Assembly: GCA_029916745.1 (NCBI GenBank)
Contig: JARXWK010000017.1
Coordinates: forward strand, 1 to 64,000
Length of the DNA: 64,000 nt
Direction: 5' to 3'
From: Dysgonomonadaceae bacterium PH5-43
GTDB taxonomy: Bacteria > Bacteroidota > Bacteroidia > Bacteroidales > Azobacteroidaceae
Below are positions 28,714 through 37,251 of the stretch, in pieces; within the stretch, counting starts at the first letter, position 1; every line of letters begins with the position of its first letter. The translations under genes were made by a program, and so were the position numbers. The notes below the pieces were generated by a model. It was not told the DNA's origin, did not search any database, and saw only the letters and a program-made list of their open reading frames with translations.

Positions 28714-29036
28714 TTGGAAACGGGTTTAACGGTTATAGCTCCTGTTGTATCATTTTGCGCTGTAGCTAATAGAATCCCAAAATGATCTTTTTCGTCAATG
28801 CGTAGTAATCTTGCTTGAGTAATTCTATTACTTCCTTCCGACAACATATTAAAAAAGAATGGAAACAAACAATCAGAATGATATTCTTGTTGACTTTTGG
28901 GCAAGGTCAGACTAATAGCAGGTTTTATCTGATTATTAAAATAATCATCGTTATATCTGAATAGGTATTTCCTTTCAGAAGTTTCGGTTAATTCTCCGGC
29001 TAATATGCCATTCAGGTATATATTTGCTTTTCTCAT
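28710..29036 (-). CDS. hipS: HipS-like antitoxin (HipA N-terminal subdomain)
   Basis: A 108-residue protein matching the N-terminal subdomain 1 of HipA, with YLNGILAGELTE at the start and FPFFFNMLSEG in the middle. In the three-gene HipBST system HipS, not HipB, neutralises the kinase by placing a Trp in its active site. This HipS contains no Trp at all; the Phe-rich stretch at residues 58-62 is the nearest aromatic cluster. The gene lies between hipB (10-bp gap) and hipT (4-bp overlap). Confidence 0.8.
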   Translation of the reverse strand: MRKANIYLNGILAGELTETSERKYLFRYNDDYFNNQIKPAISLTLPKSQQEYHSDCLFPFFFNMLSEGSNRITQARLLRIDEKDHFGILLATAQNDTTGAITVKPVSK

Positions 29037-29046
29037 TATTTATATT

Positions 29047-29253
29047 TTATAATTTGCTGGACTTGATTTTTATATCTATTTCTAATCCAAGCGTATTCAA
29101 GATATTCATAACAACCTTTAATGAAGGGTTTGCTTCACCTCGTTCTATCTTCGTAAGTGTATTTATTCCTACTCCGGCTAAAGCGGCAAGTTCTCTTTGT
29201 GTAATGGAAAGAGCTTTCCGACGTTCCTTGATAGTATTTCCTAATTCTTCCAT
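29047..29253 (-). CDS. hipB: HipB-like XRE-family repressor
   Basis: A 68-residue helix-turn-helix protein: ALSITQRELAALAGVGINTL covers the recognition region, followed by IERGEANPSLKVVMNIL. HipB proteins repress their own operon and bind the HipA/HipT kinase. The ATG at 29253 is chosen because an upstream ATG at 29310 would put the -7 box and an operator inside the coding sequence. It is the first gene of hipB-hipS-hipT. Confidence 0.82.
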   Translation of the reverse strand: MEELGNTIKERRKALSITQRELAALAGVGINTLTKIERGEANPSLKVVMNILNTLGLEIDIKIKSSKL

Positions 29254-29273
29254 AATCACAATATAATGGGATT
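29254..29273. promoter_or_regulatory. hipB proximal operator
   Basis: A 20-bp site with imperfect dyad AATCnCA-N6-TGnGATT that abuts the hipB ATG. It differs by one base from the site at 29315-29334. The two are 61 bp apart, close to six helical turns, and flank the promoter. Confidence 0.7.
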
Positions 29274-29279
29274 TGAGGA

Positions 29280-29310
29280 CAAATGTAAGACTAAAATTTG
29301 AATGTAGCAA
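29280..29310 (-). promoter_or_regulatory. hipBST promoter
   Basis: On the minus strand, TTG at 29310-29308, a 20-bp spacer and TACATTTG at 29287-29280 match the Bacteroidota consensus. The leader would be about 20 nt. The promoter lies between two copies of the operator. Confidence 0.65.
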
Positions 29311-29314
29311 TAGA

Positions 29315-29334
29315 AATCACAGTATAATGGGATT
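29315..29334. promoter_or_regulatory. hipB distal operator
   Basis: Same 20-bp sequence as the proximal site except for one base, in the same orientation, just upstream of the -33 element of the hipBST promoter. Confidence 0.7.
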
Positions 29335-29357
29335 TTTTGGCTGGTGAGCCGTGATCC

Positions 29358-29441
29358 CACGTATGCATCTAAAGCTCCTAAAAACAAAAAGAGAAAGCTA
29401 ATTTCTTAACTTTCTCTTTTTTGTGGTGCCACCAGGAATCG
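29358..29441. repeat. Right direct repeat of the hipBST islet
   Basis: The 84-bp partner of 27444-27526. It contains the last 18 bp of tRNA-Phe and the tRNA terminator, so it is the functional copy. Confidence 0.75.
29386..29421. terminator. tRNA-Phe terminator
   Basis: Perfect 12-bp arms (29386-29397 with 29410-29421) with A- and T-rich flanks lie 3 bp beyond the tRNA-Phe 3' end. They are part of the duplicated segment. Confidence 0.75.
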
Positions 29442-29496
29442 AACCGGGGACACAAGGATTTTCAGTCCTTTGCTCTACCAACTGAGCTATGGCACC
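29424..29496 (-). tRNA. tRNA-Phe (GAA)
   Basis: On the minus strand, acceptor GGTGCCA pairs with TGGCACC, the D-arm is GCTCAGTTGGTAGAGC, the anticodon loop CTGAAAA gives anticodon GAA, and the T-loop is TTCGATT. 73 nt, discriminator A, no encoded CCA. Its 3' end is the integration point of the hipBST islet. Confidence 0.94.
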
Positions 29497-29579
29497 TTGC
29501 CGTTTGCGATTGCAAAGGTAAGCAATATGTTTTAATATCCAAATAAAAAACAGAAAAATATTGACATTTCTTCGTTTTT

Positions 29580-30611
29580 TTATTGATTGTCTTCTGTAGC
29601 CTCCCAGCCTTGAGCAGTTAAAGGCACTTGTGTTTGGTCGCGAGCAACAAGATTAGCCCCACTTTCAGCGTCTACAATATGACCTATAAGGTGAATTCCG
29701 TCTATCATACTTATTGCGTCGTGCATACTTAGAGGCACGGTGAATAACAATTCATAATCATCGCCACCATTAAGAGCAACGGTAGAAACATTCATATTGA
29801 ATTGTTCAGCCATCATCGCTGTTTGATAGTCGATAGGAAGACGGTCTTCGTAAACAATACAGCCAACATTACTTTGTTTGCATATATGTAATAACTCCGA
29901 AGCTAAACCATCAGTAATGTCAATCATTGAAGTAGGTTGAATGTTGTTTTTGTTTAATGCTTCTACAATATCTTTTCTTGCTTCTGGGCGAAGTTGTCTT
30001 TCTAACAGATATTCCTTACCAGCAAAGTCAGGAGTGAAATCTTTTTCACCTTCGTGTATAGTCTTCTCTCTTTCTAATAGCTGAAGACCCATATAAGCCG
30101 AACCTAAGTCGCCCGACACACATATAAGGTCGGTATTCTTAGAGGTGTTTCTATATACTATTTTATTTTTATCGGCTTCGCCTATACAAGTTACGGCTAT
30201 GGTTAGTCCAGTCAACGATGAAGTTGTGTCTACGCTTATAATGTCAGCTCCATACCGTTCGCAAGCATACTCAATACCCATTTGTAGTTCCTCGATATCT
30301 TCTACCGCAAAACGTTTAGATATTCCGAGTGATACGGTTAGCTGTTTAGGCAGTCCGTTCATTGCATAGATATTTGAGAAAGCTGTTATTGCAGCTTTAT
30401 AACCTAATAGTCTTAGGGCAACGTAAGTTAAATCGAAATGAATACCCTCTAAAAGTAAGTTATTACTAACTAATACTTGTTTGTTTTTATAATCTAACAC
30501 AGCAGCATCGTCTCCTATCCCTTTTACGGTAGATTGGTTTGATGTTTTGATATTCTCTGTAAGGCGTTCTATAAACTTAAACTCGCCTAATGATGATATT
30601 TCTGTTCTCAT
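29580..30611 (-). CDS. thiL: Thiamine-monophosphate kinase (ThiL) with altered metal ligands
   Basis: A 343-residue ThiL-family protein of normal length; ThiL makes thiamine pyrophosphate from thiamine monophosphate. GIGDDAAVL (Asp34, Asp35) and ITDGLASEL are kept. Compared with the Escherichia coli sequence as I know it, STD (Asp47) reads SNN (Asn51), NLSD (Asp75) reads AFSN (Asn80), and the GGDTT glycines are replaced (SVDTT, Asp128 kept). Those Asp residues bind magnesium in ThiL, so activity may be lost or changed. It is the last gene of the sppA-to-thiL run and overlaps punA by four bases. Confidence 0.85.
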   Translation of the reverse strand: MRTEISSLGEFKFIERLTENIKTSNQSTVKGIGDDAAVLDYKNKQVLVSNNLLLEGIHFDLTYVALRLLGYKAAITAFSNIYAMNGLPKQLTVSLGISKRFAVEDIEELQMGIEYACERYGADIISVDTTSSLTGLTIAVTCIGEADKNKIVYRNTSKNTDLICVSGDLGSAYMGLQLLEREKTIHEGEKDFTPDFAGKEYLLERQLRPEARKDIVEALNKNNIQPTSMIDITDGLASELLHICKQSNVGCIVYEDRLPIDYQTAMMAEQFNMNVSTVALNGGDDYELLFTVPLSMHDAISMIDGIHLIGHIVDAESGANLVARDQTQVPLTAQGWEATEDNQ

Positions 30612-31420
30612 AATTGTTCAATAATTTCTTTCATTATGAAAGTCATTTTAGGCTGAGCTAAATTAGCAGCCTTCATAACTTCTTCGTGACTAACCTCTAA
30701 TATTTTACCATAAACACCTAAGTCGGTGATAATAGAGAAGGCCAATACTTTCATTCCTGCGTGTCGGGCAACAATAACTTCGGGTACAGTAGACATTCCA
30801 ACGGCATCTCCGCCGATAATACTAAAGTAACGGTATTCGGCAGGAGTTTCAAATGTTGGTCCTTGTGTGCCTACATACACTCCGAGCTGAAGTTTGATAT
30901 TATGCTTGTCGGCTATTGAGGTAGCTAAAGCCATTAACTCTTTATTGTATGGTTCCGACATATCAGGGAAGCGAGTTCCCAGTTCTTTGTAATTCTTTCC
31001 GCGCAAAGGATGTTCTGGAAATAGGTTGATATGGTCTTCTATAAGCATAATATCTCCAACCTTAAAGGAGTTGTTCATTCCTCCTGCTGCATTAGATACA
31101 AAAAGATATTCAAATCCCAAAAGCTGCATAACTCTAACGGGTAGAGTTACTTGGTGCATATCGTATCCTTCGTAGTAATGAAACCTGCCTTGCATAGCAA
31201 GAATGTTTTTGCCACCAAGCTTACCTATTATAAGTTTACCACTATGTCCTTCAACTGTCGACACAGGAAAGTTAGGAATAGTATCGTAGGGTATTTCTTT
31301 TGTTATATCTATATTGTTTACTAATTCTCCCAGACCAGTTCCAAGTATAATGCCTATTTTTGTATCTTCAGGGATAAACGGTCTAAGCCATAATGCGGTT
31401 TCTTGCAAAATTTTTAACAT
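30608..31420 (-). CDS. punA: Purine nucleoside phosphorylase (inosine/guanosine type)
   Basis: A 270-residue trimeric-type PNP that cleaves inosine and guanosine with phosphate. Visible motifs are ILGTGLGELV, FPVSTVEGHSGKL, MQGRFHYYEGY, VSNAAGGMN and the active-site QGPTFETPAEYR, with VGMSTVPEVIVARH and SIITDLG near the end. It overlaps lpxK by 38 bp and thiL by four, so these genes are tightly coupled. Confidence 0.94.
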   Translation of the reverse strand: MLKILQETALWLRPFIPEDTKIGIILGTGLGELVNNIDITKEIPYDTIPNFPVSTVEGHSGKLIIGKLGGKNILAMQGRFHYYEGYDMHQVTLPVRVMQLLGFEYLFVSNAAGGMNNSFKVGDIMLIEDHINLFPEHPLRGKNYKELGTRFPDMSEPYNKELMALATSIADKHNIKLQLGVYVGTQGPTFETPAEYRYFSIIGGDAVGMSTVPEVIVARHAGMKVLAFSIITDLGVYGKILEVSHEEVMKAANLAQPKMTFIMKEIIEQL

Positions 31421-32510
31421 GTGACTCTATTTTTTGTTTAAATAAATCTTCTTGTTCTAAAAGGAATATAACTTCTATGGGAAGGTAAAAGAAATATTGT
31501 TTTAGTTCGTTTGGTATGCGAGCATCGTTTATTAGTCGTGCTGCATCTTTTTCTGTTGTTACAATAATCTTTTTATCGTTAGTTATATCTTCGAAAGTTT
31601 TAATTATATGTTTTATGTCTTTGTTTGAAAACTGATGATGATCGGGATAATCTAATAGTTTAGTATCTTTTGAGTACTGTTCTAAGTGTTCCATCAAAAT
31701 TTCGGGTTTAGCTATTCCTGTAACTACAAGGAACGAGAAATCGTTTTTAGCTAAATATTCCAAACATTCTTTCTTTATGTTTGTGTTTTGTTCGAATACG
31801 GGGTGTAGACTTCTATACTTAAAAGAAGAAAAAAATAAATCTTGATAAGGGTATAGCCCCATATTATTAGATACCAATCTGTAGTCGATAGGTTTTAGAG
31901 AGTTCGGACATTTAGTGCAAATAACTATGTCGGCTCTTGAACTACCATATCTTGGTTCTCTCAACAAACCAGAAGGCAGAAGTTTGTCTTCATAAAACGG
32001 ACGATTGAAATCGGTAAGCAAGATAGATAAAGATGGCTTTACATATCTATGTTGAAATGCATCATCTAATATAATAACCTCAGGTTTTTCTGTTTCTGGA
32101 AGTTCGAGAAGTTTTTTTATTCCTCTTCTACGATTGCTATCAACAGCAACAATAATGCTAGGAAACTTTTTGTGTATCTGAAAAGATTCGTCTCCTATAG
32201 TTTTAGCAGTCGATAATTCGTTTGCAATTAAAAAACCTTTAGTTTTACGTTTGTACCCCCTGCTAAGCACAGCTACTTTGTATCTATTAATTAGCAAGTT
32301 TACAATATATTCGGTATGAGGAGTTTTTCCAGTTCCTCCGACGCTTAAGTTTCCAATAGAGATTACGGGTATAGGAAATTCTTCAGAAGATAGTATTCCC
32401 CAGTCGAATAATTGATTTCTAAAAGATACGCCTATCTCGTATAACCAAGATAGAGGTAGTAAAGAATCATATATTTTTATTTTTTTGTCGACTTGGGAAA
32501 TACTATTCAT
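31383..32510 (-). CDS. lpxK: Tetraacyldisaccharide 4'-kinase (lipid A synthesis)
   Basis: A 375-residue LpxK that adds the 4'-phosphate to the lipid A precursor on the inner-membrane cytoplasmic face. The Walker A segment is GNLSVGGTGKTPHTEYI, followed by LSRGYKRKTKG and VILDDAFQHR. A hydrophobic patch near the N-terminus would touch the membrane. It sits 12 bp after the M16 peptidase gene and overlaps punA; the sppA-lpxK-punA-thiL order is familiar in Bacteroidales. Confidence 0.94.
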   Translation of the reverse strand: MNSISQVDKKIKIYDSLLPLSWLYEIGVSFRNQLFDWGILSSEEFPIPVISIGNLSVGGTGKTPHTEYIVNLLINRYKVAVLSRGYKRKTKGFLIANELSTAKTIGDESFQIHKKFPSIIVAVDSNRRRGIKKLLELPETEKPEVIILDDAFQHRYVKPSLSILLTDFNRPFYEDKLLPSGLLREPRYGSSRADIVICTKCPNSLKPIDYRLVSNNMGLYPYQDLFFSSFKYRSLHPVFEQNTNIKKECLEYLAKNDFSFLVVTGIAKPEILMEHLEQYSKDTKLLDYPDHHQFSNKDIKHIIKTFEDITNDKKIIVTTEKDAARLINDARIPNELKQYFFYLPIEVIFLLEQEDLFKQKIESHVKNFARNRIMA

Positions 32511-32522
32511 AAATACAAGTTT

Positions 32523-35324
32523 TTAGTTTACACCTGTCATTATTATTTCTGTTAAATTGCCTGAATTATATAATTGTTCGGCAATTTTACGAATGTCGTC
32601 TGATGTTATTTCGTTTACAACCTTTACGAAATCAGAATAACCATTGTGTCCAAGTTTGTAATACGCAGTTATTGTTGAGCTCCAATATCCATTCTGTTCT
32701 AAGTTTTCTTTATGTTTCTTTAGCGTGTACTCTTTTACCTTATTTAAGTCTTCAGCACGAGGGCCATTATCTACAACATTCTTAAACTCTGAATGTACTT
32801 TTTTGTTCAAATACTCTACTTTGTCGGGTTGAGTTTCAAAATATATTTGGAAAAGAGTGTTACCTGCAGGTAATTCTCTAATACTAGCACTAGCATTAAC
32901 TCCATAAGTACCTCCTTCGTCTTCTCTTATCTTTTCGGTAAACACGATGTTCATAACCTGAGTAAACAGACTTACGGTTAATTTGTTTTTAATGTTATTG
33001 TCAAGCGTACACCAATACAAATCAAATGCAGCAGCCTTTACGTTTTCCATTTTTTGTTCGAAATGATTAGTATTAATACCAGGAGTATTTCCTACTACGA
33101 TTTCTTCTGGTTGTTCATTTCGATATAATGCAGGTAACGCACCTAAGTACTGAGCTATAAGTTCTTTTGAAGTTTCAGGATCGATATTTCCTGTAAATAC
33201 AAAAGTAAAATCACTTGCGTCGGCATATCTTTCTGTGCGCCACTTCATAATTAAATCATAATTGGCATTATCAACATCATTGGTTCTCAAACGAGCACTA
33301 CGAAGTTTGTTATTATGAACCATATGTGTTATGGTGTCATTAATTGCTATTTCAGGGTTAGCCTCTTGTTGTTCTAATTGAGATTTTAATCTGCCTAATA
33401 GAGATTTACAAGCATCTTCGTCTTTTCGAGGAGCGGTAAAGTTAAGATAGATTAACTGAAGCATAGTTTCGAAGTCTTTAACAGATGAAGAACCATTTAA
33501 ACCTTCAAATTGAGGTTCGATATAAGTGCTAACTCCTGCTTTTTTGCCAGCTAATACTTTTGATAGTTGAGTGCTGCTGAAATTGCCTAAGCCTCCAACG
33601 TTTGAAAGATAACCGTATAACTTAATATTTGATATTTCAGTTTCTGGGAATAGAGAATTACCTCCTTTGCTGAAAGCAGTCATTAGTATTTGATCGTCTT
33701 TCCAAGTTGTAGGTTTAATAACAACTTTTACACCATTAGATAAAGTATAGTTGGTTGTGCCAAATATAGGTTCGGTAGATGTTTCTTTTATAGAGCCACC
33801 TTTAGGTAATTCCGATAATAAGGGTTCGTTGTTGTCTGTGTCTTCAATAGGTTGTATGTCTTCGTTCTTTGCTTGATTAAACCAGTTCAACAAATCTTCT
33901 TTAGTTGGAAGTTCTTCTCCCTCTTTTTCGGCAGCCATTAATGCTATAACTATATTTTCTTCACCTATAAAATCTTGGATTTGTTTGTTTATAAATTCCA
34001 AAGGCACTTCCTCAGCTAATTTCTTTGCAATATTATACTCAACTTCTATGCCCGGAATATAAGATCTGCGGATAAAATGATCTACATATTCAGTTACATA
34101 AGCACTGTTTGTTGTTTTCTCTCTTTCTTTGTAAGCACTTTCATACTGAGTTATAAGATTGGCCTTAGCTCTTGCGTATTCAGATTCAGTAAATCCGTAT
34201 CTGTTTACCCTTTCAATTTCTCTGCTAAGAGTTTTCATACCAGTCTCAACATCGTTGTTTTTGATAGAGCTGAATCCCATAAGAGCATCTTTAGTTAATG
34301 AGCCGAAAAATGGAGAAGAAGAAAGTCCCCCACTAACCATAGGAGGATTAGCTTGCTGCATTATTTCGCTGAAACGTTCTCTCATAATTAGAGCTGCAAT
34401 GTTTCTGCTGTAATTATAGAAAGCACTGATAGTAGTATTTCTCAGTTCAAAAGGAAGAGCATCGTATTTGAAGAATGTATACAACATAGTTCCAGTAGCT
34501 TCTTTGTCGCTTACTATACCAACTAAAGGTTCTTTATTGTCTTCGATAGTAGCATATTCTCTTTTAGCAGGATTAACAGGAGTTGGTATGTCTGCGAAAA
34601 GAGTTTTAATTTTACTTTCTATGTCGTCAACATTTATGTCTCCAACAATAATTATAGCTTGCAAATCGGGGCGATACCATTTTTTGTAAAAAGCGCGCAA
34701 AGTTTCTGGTTTGAAGTTCATAATAACTTCTTCAGTTCCTATTACATCTCGTTTGGCATAAATGTTACCGGGCATAATCTGATTAAATAATTTATTTCTC
34801 ATTCTCCAGTTAGCACCACCATAACCACGCATTTCTTCACGAATTACTCCACGTTCTTTGTCGATCTCTTCTTCTGTTAAAGATAGAGAACCCGACCAGT
34901 CGTGCAATATTAATAAACAACTATCAATAGCACCAGGAGTATGCACAGGTATATTACCTATCATATAAACTGTTTCGTCGGAGCCTGTGTAAGCATTTAA
35001 GTTTCTACCGAACGATAGTCCTATTGTTTCGGCATAGTCTACAGCTCTATTACCTGGGAAGTTAGTGCTTCCATTAAAAGCCATATGTTCAAGAAAGTGA
35101 GCTAATCCGTTTTGATTATCTTCTTCCAGAGTAGCACCAACTCTGTGTGCTATATAAAAATCGGCTCTATCTTTAGGATATTCGTTGTGGCGAATATAAT
35201 AAGTTAAGCCATTTTCTAACTTCCCTAATCTTAGTTTAGGGTCGATAGGAAGTTGTTCAATAGATTGAGCTTGCGTTGTTAGTACTAATAGTGCCAAACA
35301 AAGTGATGATAAGATCTTTTTCAT
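32523..35324 (-). CDS. Secreted M16-family zinc metallopeptidase
   Basis: A 933-residue pitrilysin-like peptidase. The start at 35324 (MKKILSSLCLALLVLTTQAQ) gives a clean signal peptide; an earlier in-frame ATG adds 25 residues before it. The zinc motif HFLEHMAFNG (HxxEH) lies in the first M16 domain with the distal Glu in the EERGVIREEM-type segment (DKERGVIREEM). The second half is a paired, inactive M16 domain, as in other two-domain members. It should act in the periplasm on short peptides. It is 23 bp from sppA. Confidence 0.9.
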   Translation of the reverse strand: MKKILSSLCLALLVLTTQAQSIEQLPIDPKLRLGKLENGLTYYIRHNEYPKDRADFYIAHRVGATLEEDNQNGLAHFLEHMAFNGSTNFPGNRAVDYAETIGLSFGRNLNAYTGSDETVYMIGNIPVHTPGAIDSCLLILHDWSGSLSLTEEEIDKERGVIREEMRGYGGANWRMRNKLFNQIMPGNIYAKRDVIGTEEVIMNFKPETLRAFYKKWYRPDLQAIIIVGDINVDDIESKIKTLFADIPTPVNPAKREYATIEDNKEPLVGIVSDKEATGTMLYTFFKYDALPFELRNTTISAFYNYSRNIAALIMRERFSEIMQQANPPMVSGGLSSSPFFGSLTKDALMGFSSIKNNDVETGMKTLSREIERVNRYGFTESEYARAKANLITQYESAYKEREKTTNSAYVTEYVDHFIRRSYIPGIEVEYNIAKKLAEEVPLEFINKQIQDFIGEENIVIALMAAEKEGEELPTKEDLLNWFNQAKNEDIQPIEDTDNNEPLLSELPKGGSIKETSTEPIFGTTNYTLSNGVKVVIKPTTWKDDQILMTAFSKGGNSLFPETEISNIKLYGYLSNVGGLGNFSSTQLSKVLAGKKAGVSTYIEPQFEGLNGSSSVKDFETMLQLIYLNFTAPRKDEDACKSLLGRLKSQLEQQEANPEIAINDTITHMVHNNKLRSARLRTNDVDNANYDLIMKWRTERYADASDFTFVFTGNIDPETSKELIAQYLGALPALYRNEQPEEIVVGNTPGINTNHFEQKMENVKAAAFDLYWCTLDNNIKNKLTVSLFTQVMNIVFTEKIREDEGGTYGVNASASIRELPAGNTLFQIYFETQPDKVEYLNKKVHSEFKNVVDNGPRAEDLNKVKEYTLKKHKENLEQNGYWSSTITAYYKLGHNGYSDFVKVVNEITSDDIRKIAEQLYNSGNLTEIIMTGVN

Positions 35325-35347
35325 TAATGAATTATTTAAGTTATTAT

Positions 35348-37162
35348 TTAGTAAATGTAAGTAGATATAACTGCTTGTCTGCAATCGTAGTTTTGCCAAG
35401 CGTTAGATATTCTTTTTTGTTCTAATATTTCTTTGCCTACTATGTTTTTATAGATGTTTGTGTGTATGCCTTCTAAAGTTTCATCTAATGTTAAAGAAAA
35501 GAACCCCTTAGTTGTAGGATATTCTTTAGTATAATAATTATTTAAGTCTGCAATTCGTGCCGCTTCTTCAATTGCATCGTCAATGTTTCCAAGATAATCA
35601 ATTAAGCCAATGTCAAGAGCTTGGTTTCCAGTCCATACTCTTCCTTGTCCTATGGCGTCAACTTCTTCCTTTTTCATATTTCTTCCTTCGGCACAGCGAC
35701 TCAGAAATTGGTCGTAACCTCTTTCTACATAAGCTTGCATCATTAAACTTTCTTCTTCGTTTAGAGGACGAGCAGGCATTAAGCCTATGCCGAGCAAGGG
35801 AATCGACAAAACATCATTACCAAAGTTTGAGTGTTTATTAGTAGATACGCTACCGTGAGTTGCTCCCATCTTTTTCGCTAACTGTGCTCCATTAGGTATT
35901 AATCCAAATATTCCTATCGAACCAGTTAGTGTGTTTGGCTCTGCAAATATCTTATTCGCCATACAAGAAATATAATAACCGCCCGAAGCTGCATAGTCGC
36001 CCATAGATACAACAATAGGTTTTTCTTTGCTTAATTCTTTTACAGCGTTACATATTTGTTCGGAAGCATAAGCACTGCCACCAGGCGAATTAACTCTAAG
36101 AACAACAGCCTTTACATCATCATCGTTTTTTAAGTTGTTCAACTCTTTAACGTATCTCTTTGCTGTAATGTTCGGTTCGTTATATATCGAAGCCATTTCG
36201 TCGGATATTATATTTCCTTCTGCATATAGGATTGCTATTTCGTTACCTCCTTTTTTGTGACTGTAGTCTGGCACTGACTTCATATTCTTAACGTTAGGAT
36301 ATTTAATCTTATCTTTTTTGTCTAAGCCAATCAAAGCTTTTATATATCCATCTATTCCATAAGTTAAACCGTCTACGAGATTGTAATTGAGAATTTGTTG
36401 AGAAGGAGCAAATGTAAGACATTCATCTGCATATTTATTTAAGTCTTCTACGGGTATGTTTCTGTTTATAGAAATATCGGTTAATAATGTTTGCCAAATA
36501 TCATTGAGATAAGAAGTAACTTGTTGTTTGTTGGCTTCGCTCATCTTATTATCAATGAAAGGTTCTACTGCCGATTTGAAAGTCCCAACTTTGAATACTT
36601 GCATTTCCATTCCCCAGTTTTCGAATACTTTTTTGTTGAACTGAATAGAAGTAGACAATCCTCTAAAATCGAAAATACCATCGGGATTCATATAAATCTC
36701 GTCGGCAACAGAAGCAATGTAATACGACCGATGATTAAAGTTATCTCCGTAAGCAATAACAAATTTTCCGCTTTCTTTGAAGTCAATAAGAGCTTTCCTT
36801 ATAGGCTGAATAGTTGCATAGCCAGTAATCATTTGTCCAGCGTGAATGTATATTCCCACTATATTATTATTGTGTTTTGCTTTTTCTATAGCAGAAAGAA
36901 TGTCATTAAGTCCGTGCACTGGAGCGTTATTGCCGCTAATTAAGAAATCGAAAGGCGAAGAATTTTCTCTTTCTGTTATGATTCCGTTTAGATTTAATTT
37001 AAGTACTGAGTTTCTTTGTAAGTTAAAAGCAGGCTCGTTACCCAAAGAGAAAAGTACGCCGAGCATAAAGATAAAAGAAAAGAAAGTTAATATCATACCC
37101 GCGATGAACACTCCCAATGTAGAGGCAATCATCATTTTAAAGAAGTTCTGCATATTATTCAT
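35348..37162 (-). CDS. sppA: Signal peptide peptidase SppA, long form
   Basis: A 604-residue SppA of the 67K type with one N-terminal transmembrane helix (about residues 10-38) and two S49 domains. The Ser nucleophile is in RVNSPGGSAYASEQI in the C-terminal domain; the N-terminal domain supplies the Lys. It degrades released signal peptides in the membrane. A second ATG three codons later is an alternative start. It heads the sppA-M16-lpxK-punA-thiL run with a -7 box at 37181-37188. Confidence 0.93.
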   Translation of the reverse strand: MNNMQNFFKMMIASTLGVFIAGMILTFFSFIFMLGVLFSLGNEPAFNLQRNSVLKLNLNGIITERENSSPFDFLISGNNAPVHGLNDILSAIEKAKHNNNIVGIYIHAGQMITGYATIQPIRKALIDFKESGKFVIAYGDNFNHRSYYIASVADEIYMNPDGIFDFRGLSTSIQFNKKVFENWGMEMQVFKVGTFKSAVEPFIDNKMSEANKQQVTSYLNDIWQTLLTDISINRNIPVEDLNKYADECLTFAPSQQILNYNLVDGLTYGIDGYIKALIGLDKKDKIKYPNVKNMKSVPDYSHKKGGNEIAILYAEGNIISDEMASIYNEPNITAKRYVKELNNLKNDDDVKAVVLRVNSPGGSAYASEQICNAVKELSKEKPIVVSMGDYAASGGYYISCMANKIFAEPNTLTGSIGIFGLIPNGAQLAKKMGATHGSVSTNKHSNFGNDVLSIPLLGIGLMPARPLNEEESLMMQAYVERGYDQFLSRCAEGRNMKKEEVDAIGQGRVWTGNQALDIGLIDYLGNIDDAIEEAARIADLNNYYTKEYPTTKGFFSLTLDETLEGIHTNIYKNIVGKEILEQKRISNAWQNYDCRQAVISTYIY

Positions 37163-37180
37163 TTAAACTTTTGTAGCTAC

Positions 37181-37188
37181 AAAGCTAA
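37181..37188 (-). promoter_or_regulatory. -7 box upstream of sppA
   Basis: Minus-strand TAGCTTTG fits TAnnTTTG, 18 bp before the sppA ATG. The nearest TTG is only 16 bp further upstream, so the -33 element is unclear. Confidence 0.45.
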
Positions 37189-37251
37189 TAAATTCTATTA
37201 ACATCAAGGAGTTTTATATAAAATAGTTTTATGCAGAACCTCTTTGGTGGC

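Larger units (their letters stand above)
27444..29441. mobile_element. tRNA-Phe-associated islet carrying hipBST
   Basis: About 1.9 kb is bounded by two ~83-bp direct repeats, the right one overlapping the 3' 18 bp of the intact tRNA-Phe. The only genes inside are hipB, hipS and hipT, and no integrase is present. It could be a non-autonomous integrative element moved in trans, or the remnant of a larger island. That it was acquired horizontally is inferred from the repeat geometry. Confidence 0.6.

Noticed and set aside
36491-36943. 150-residue plus-strand frame inside sppA
   Set aside because: Antisense to a clear SppA domain, without homology or promoter.
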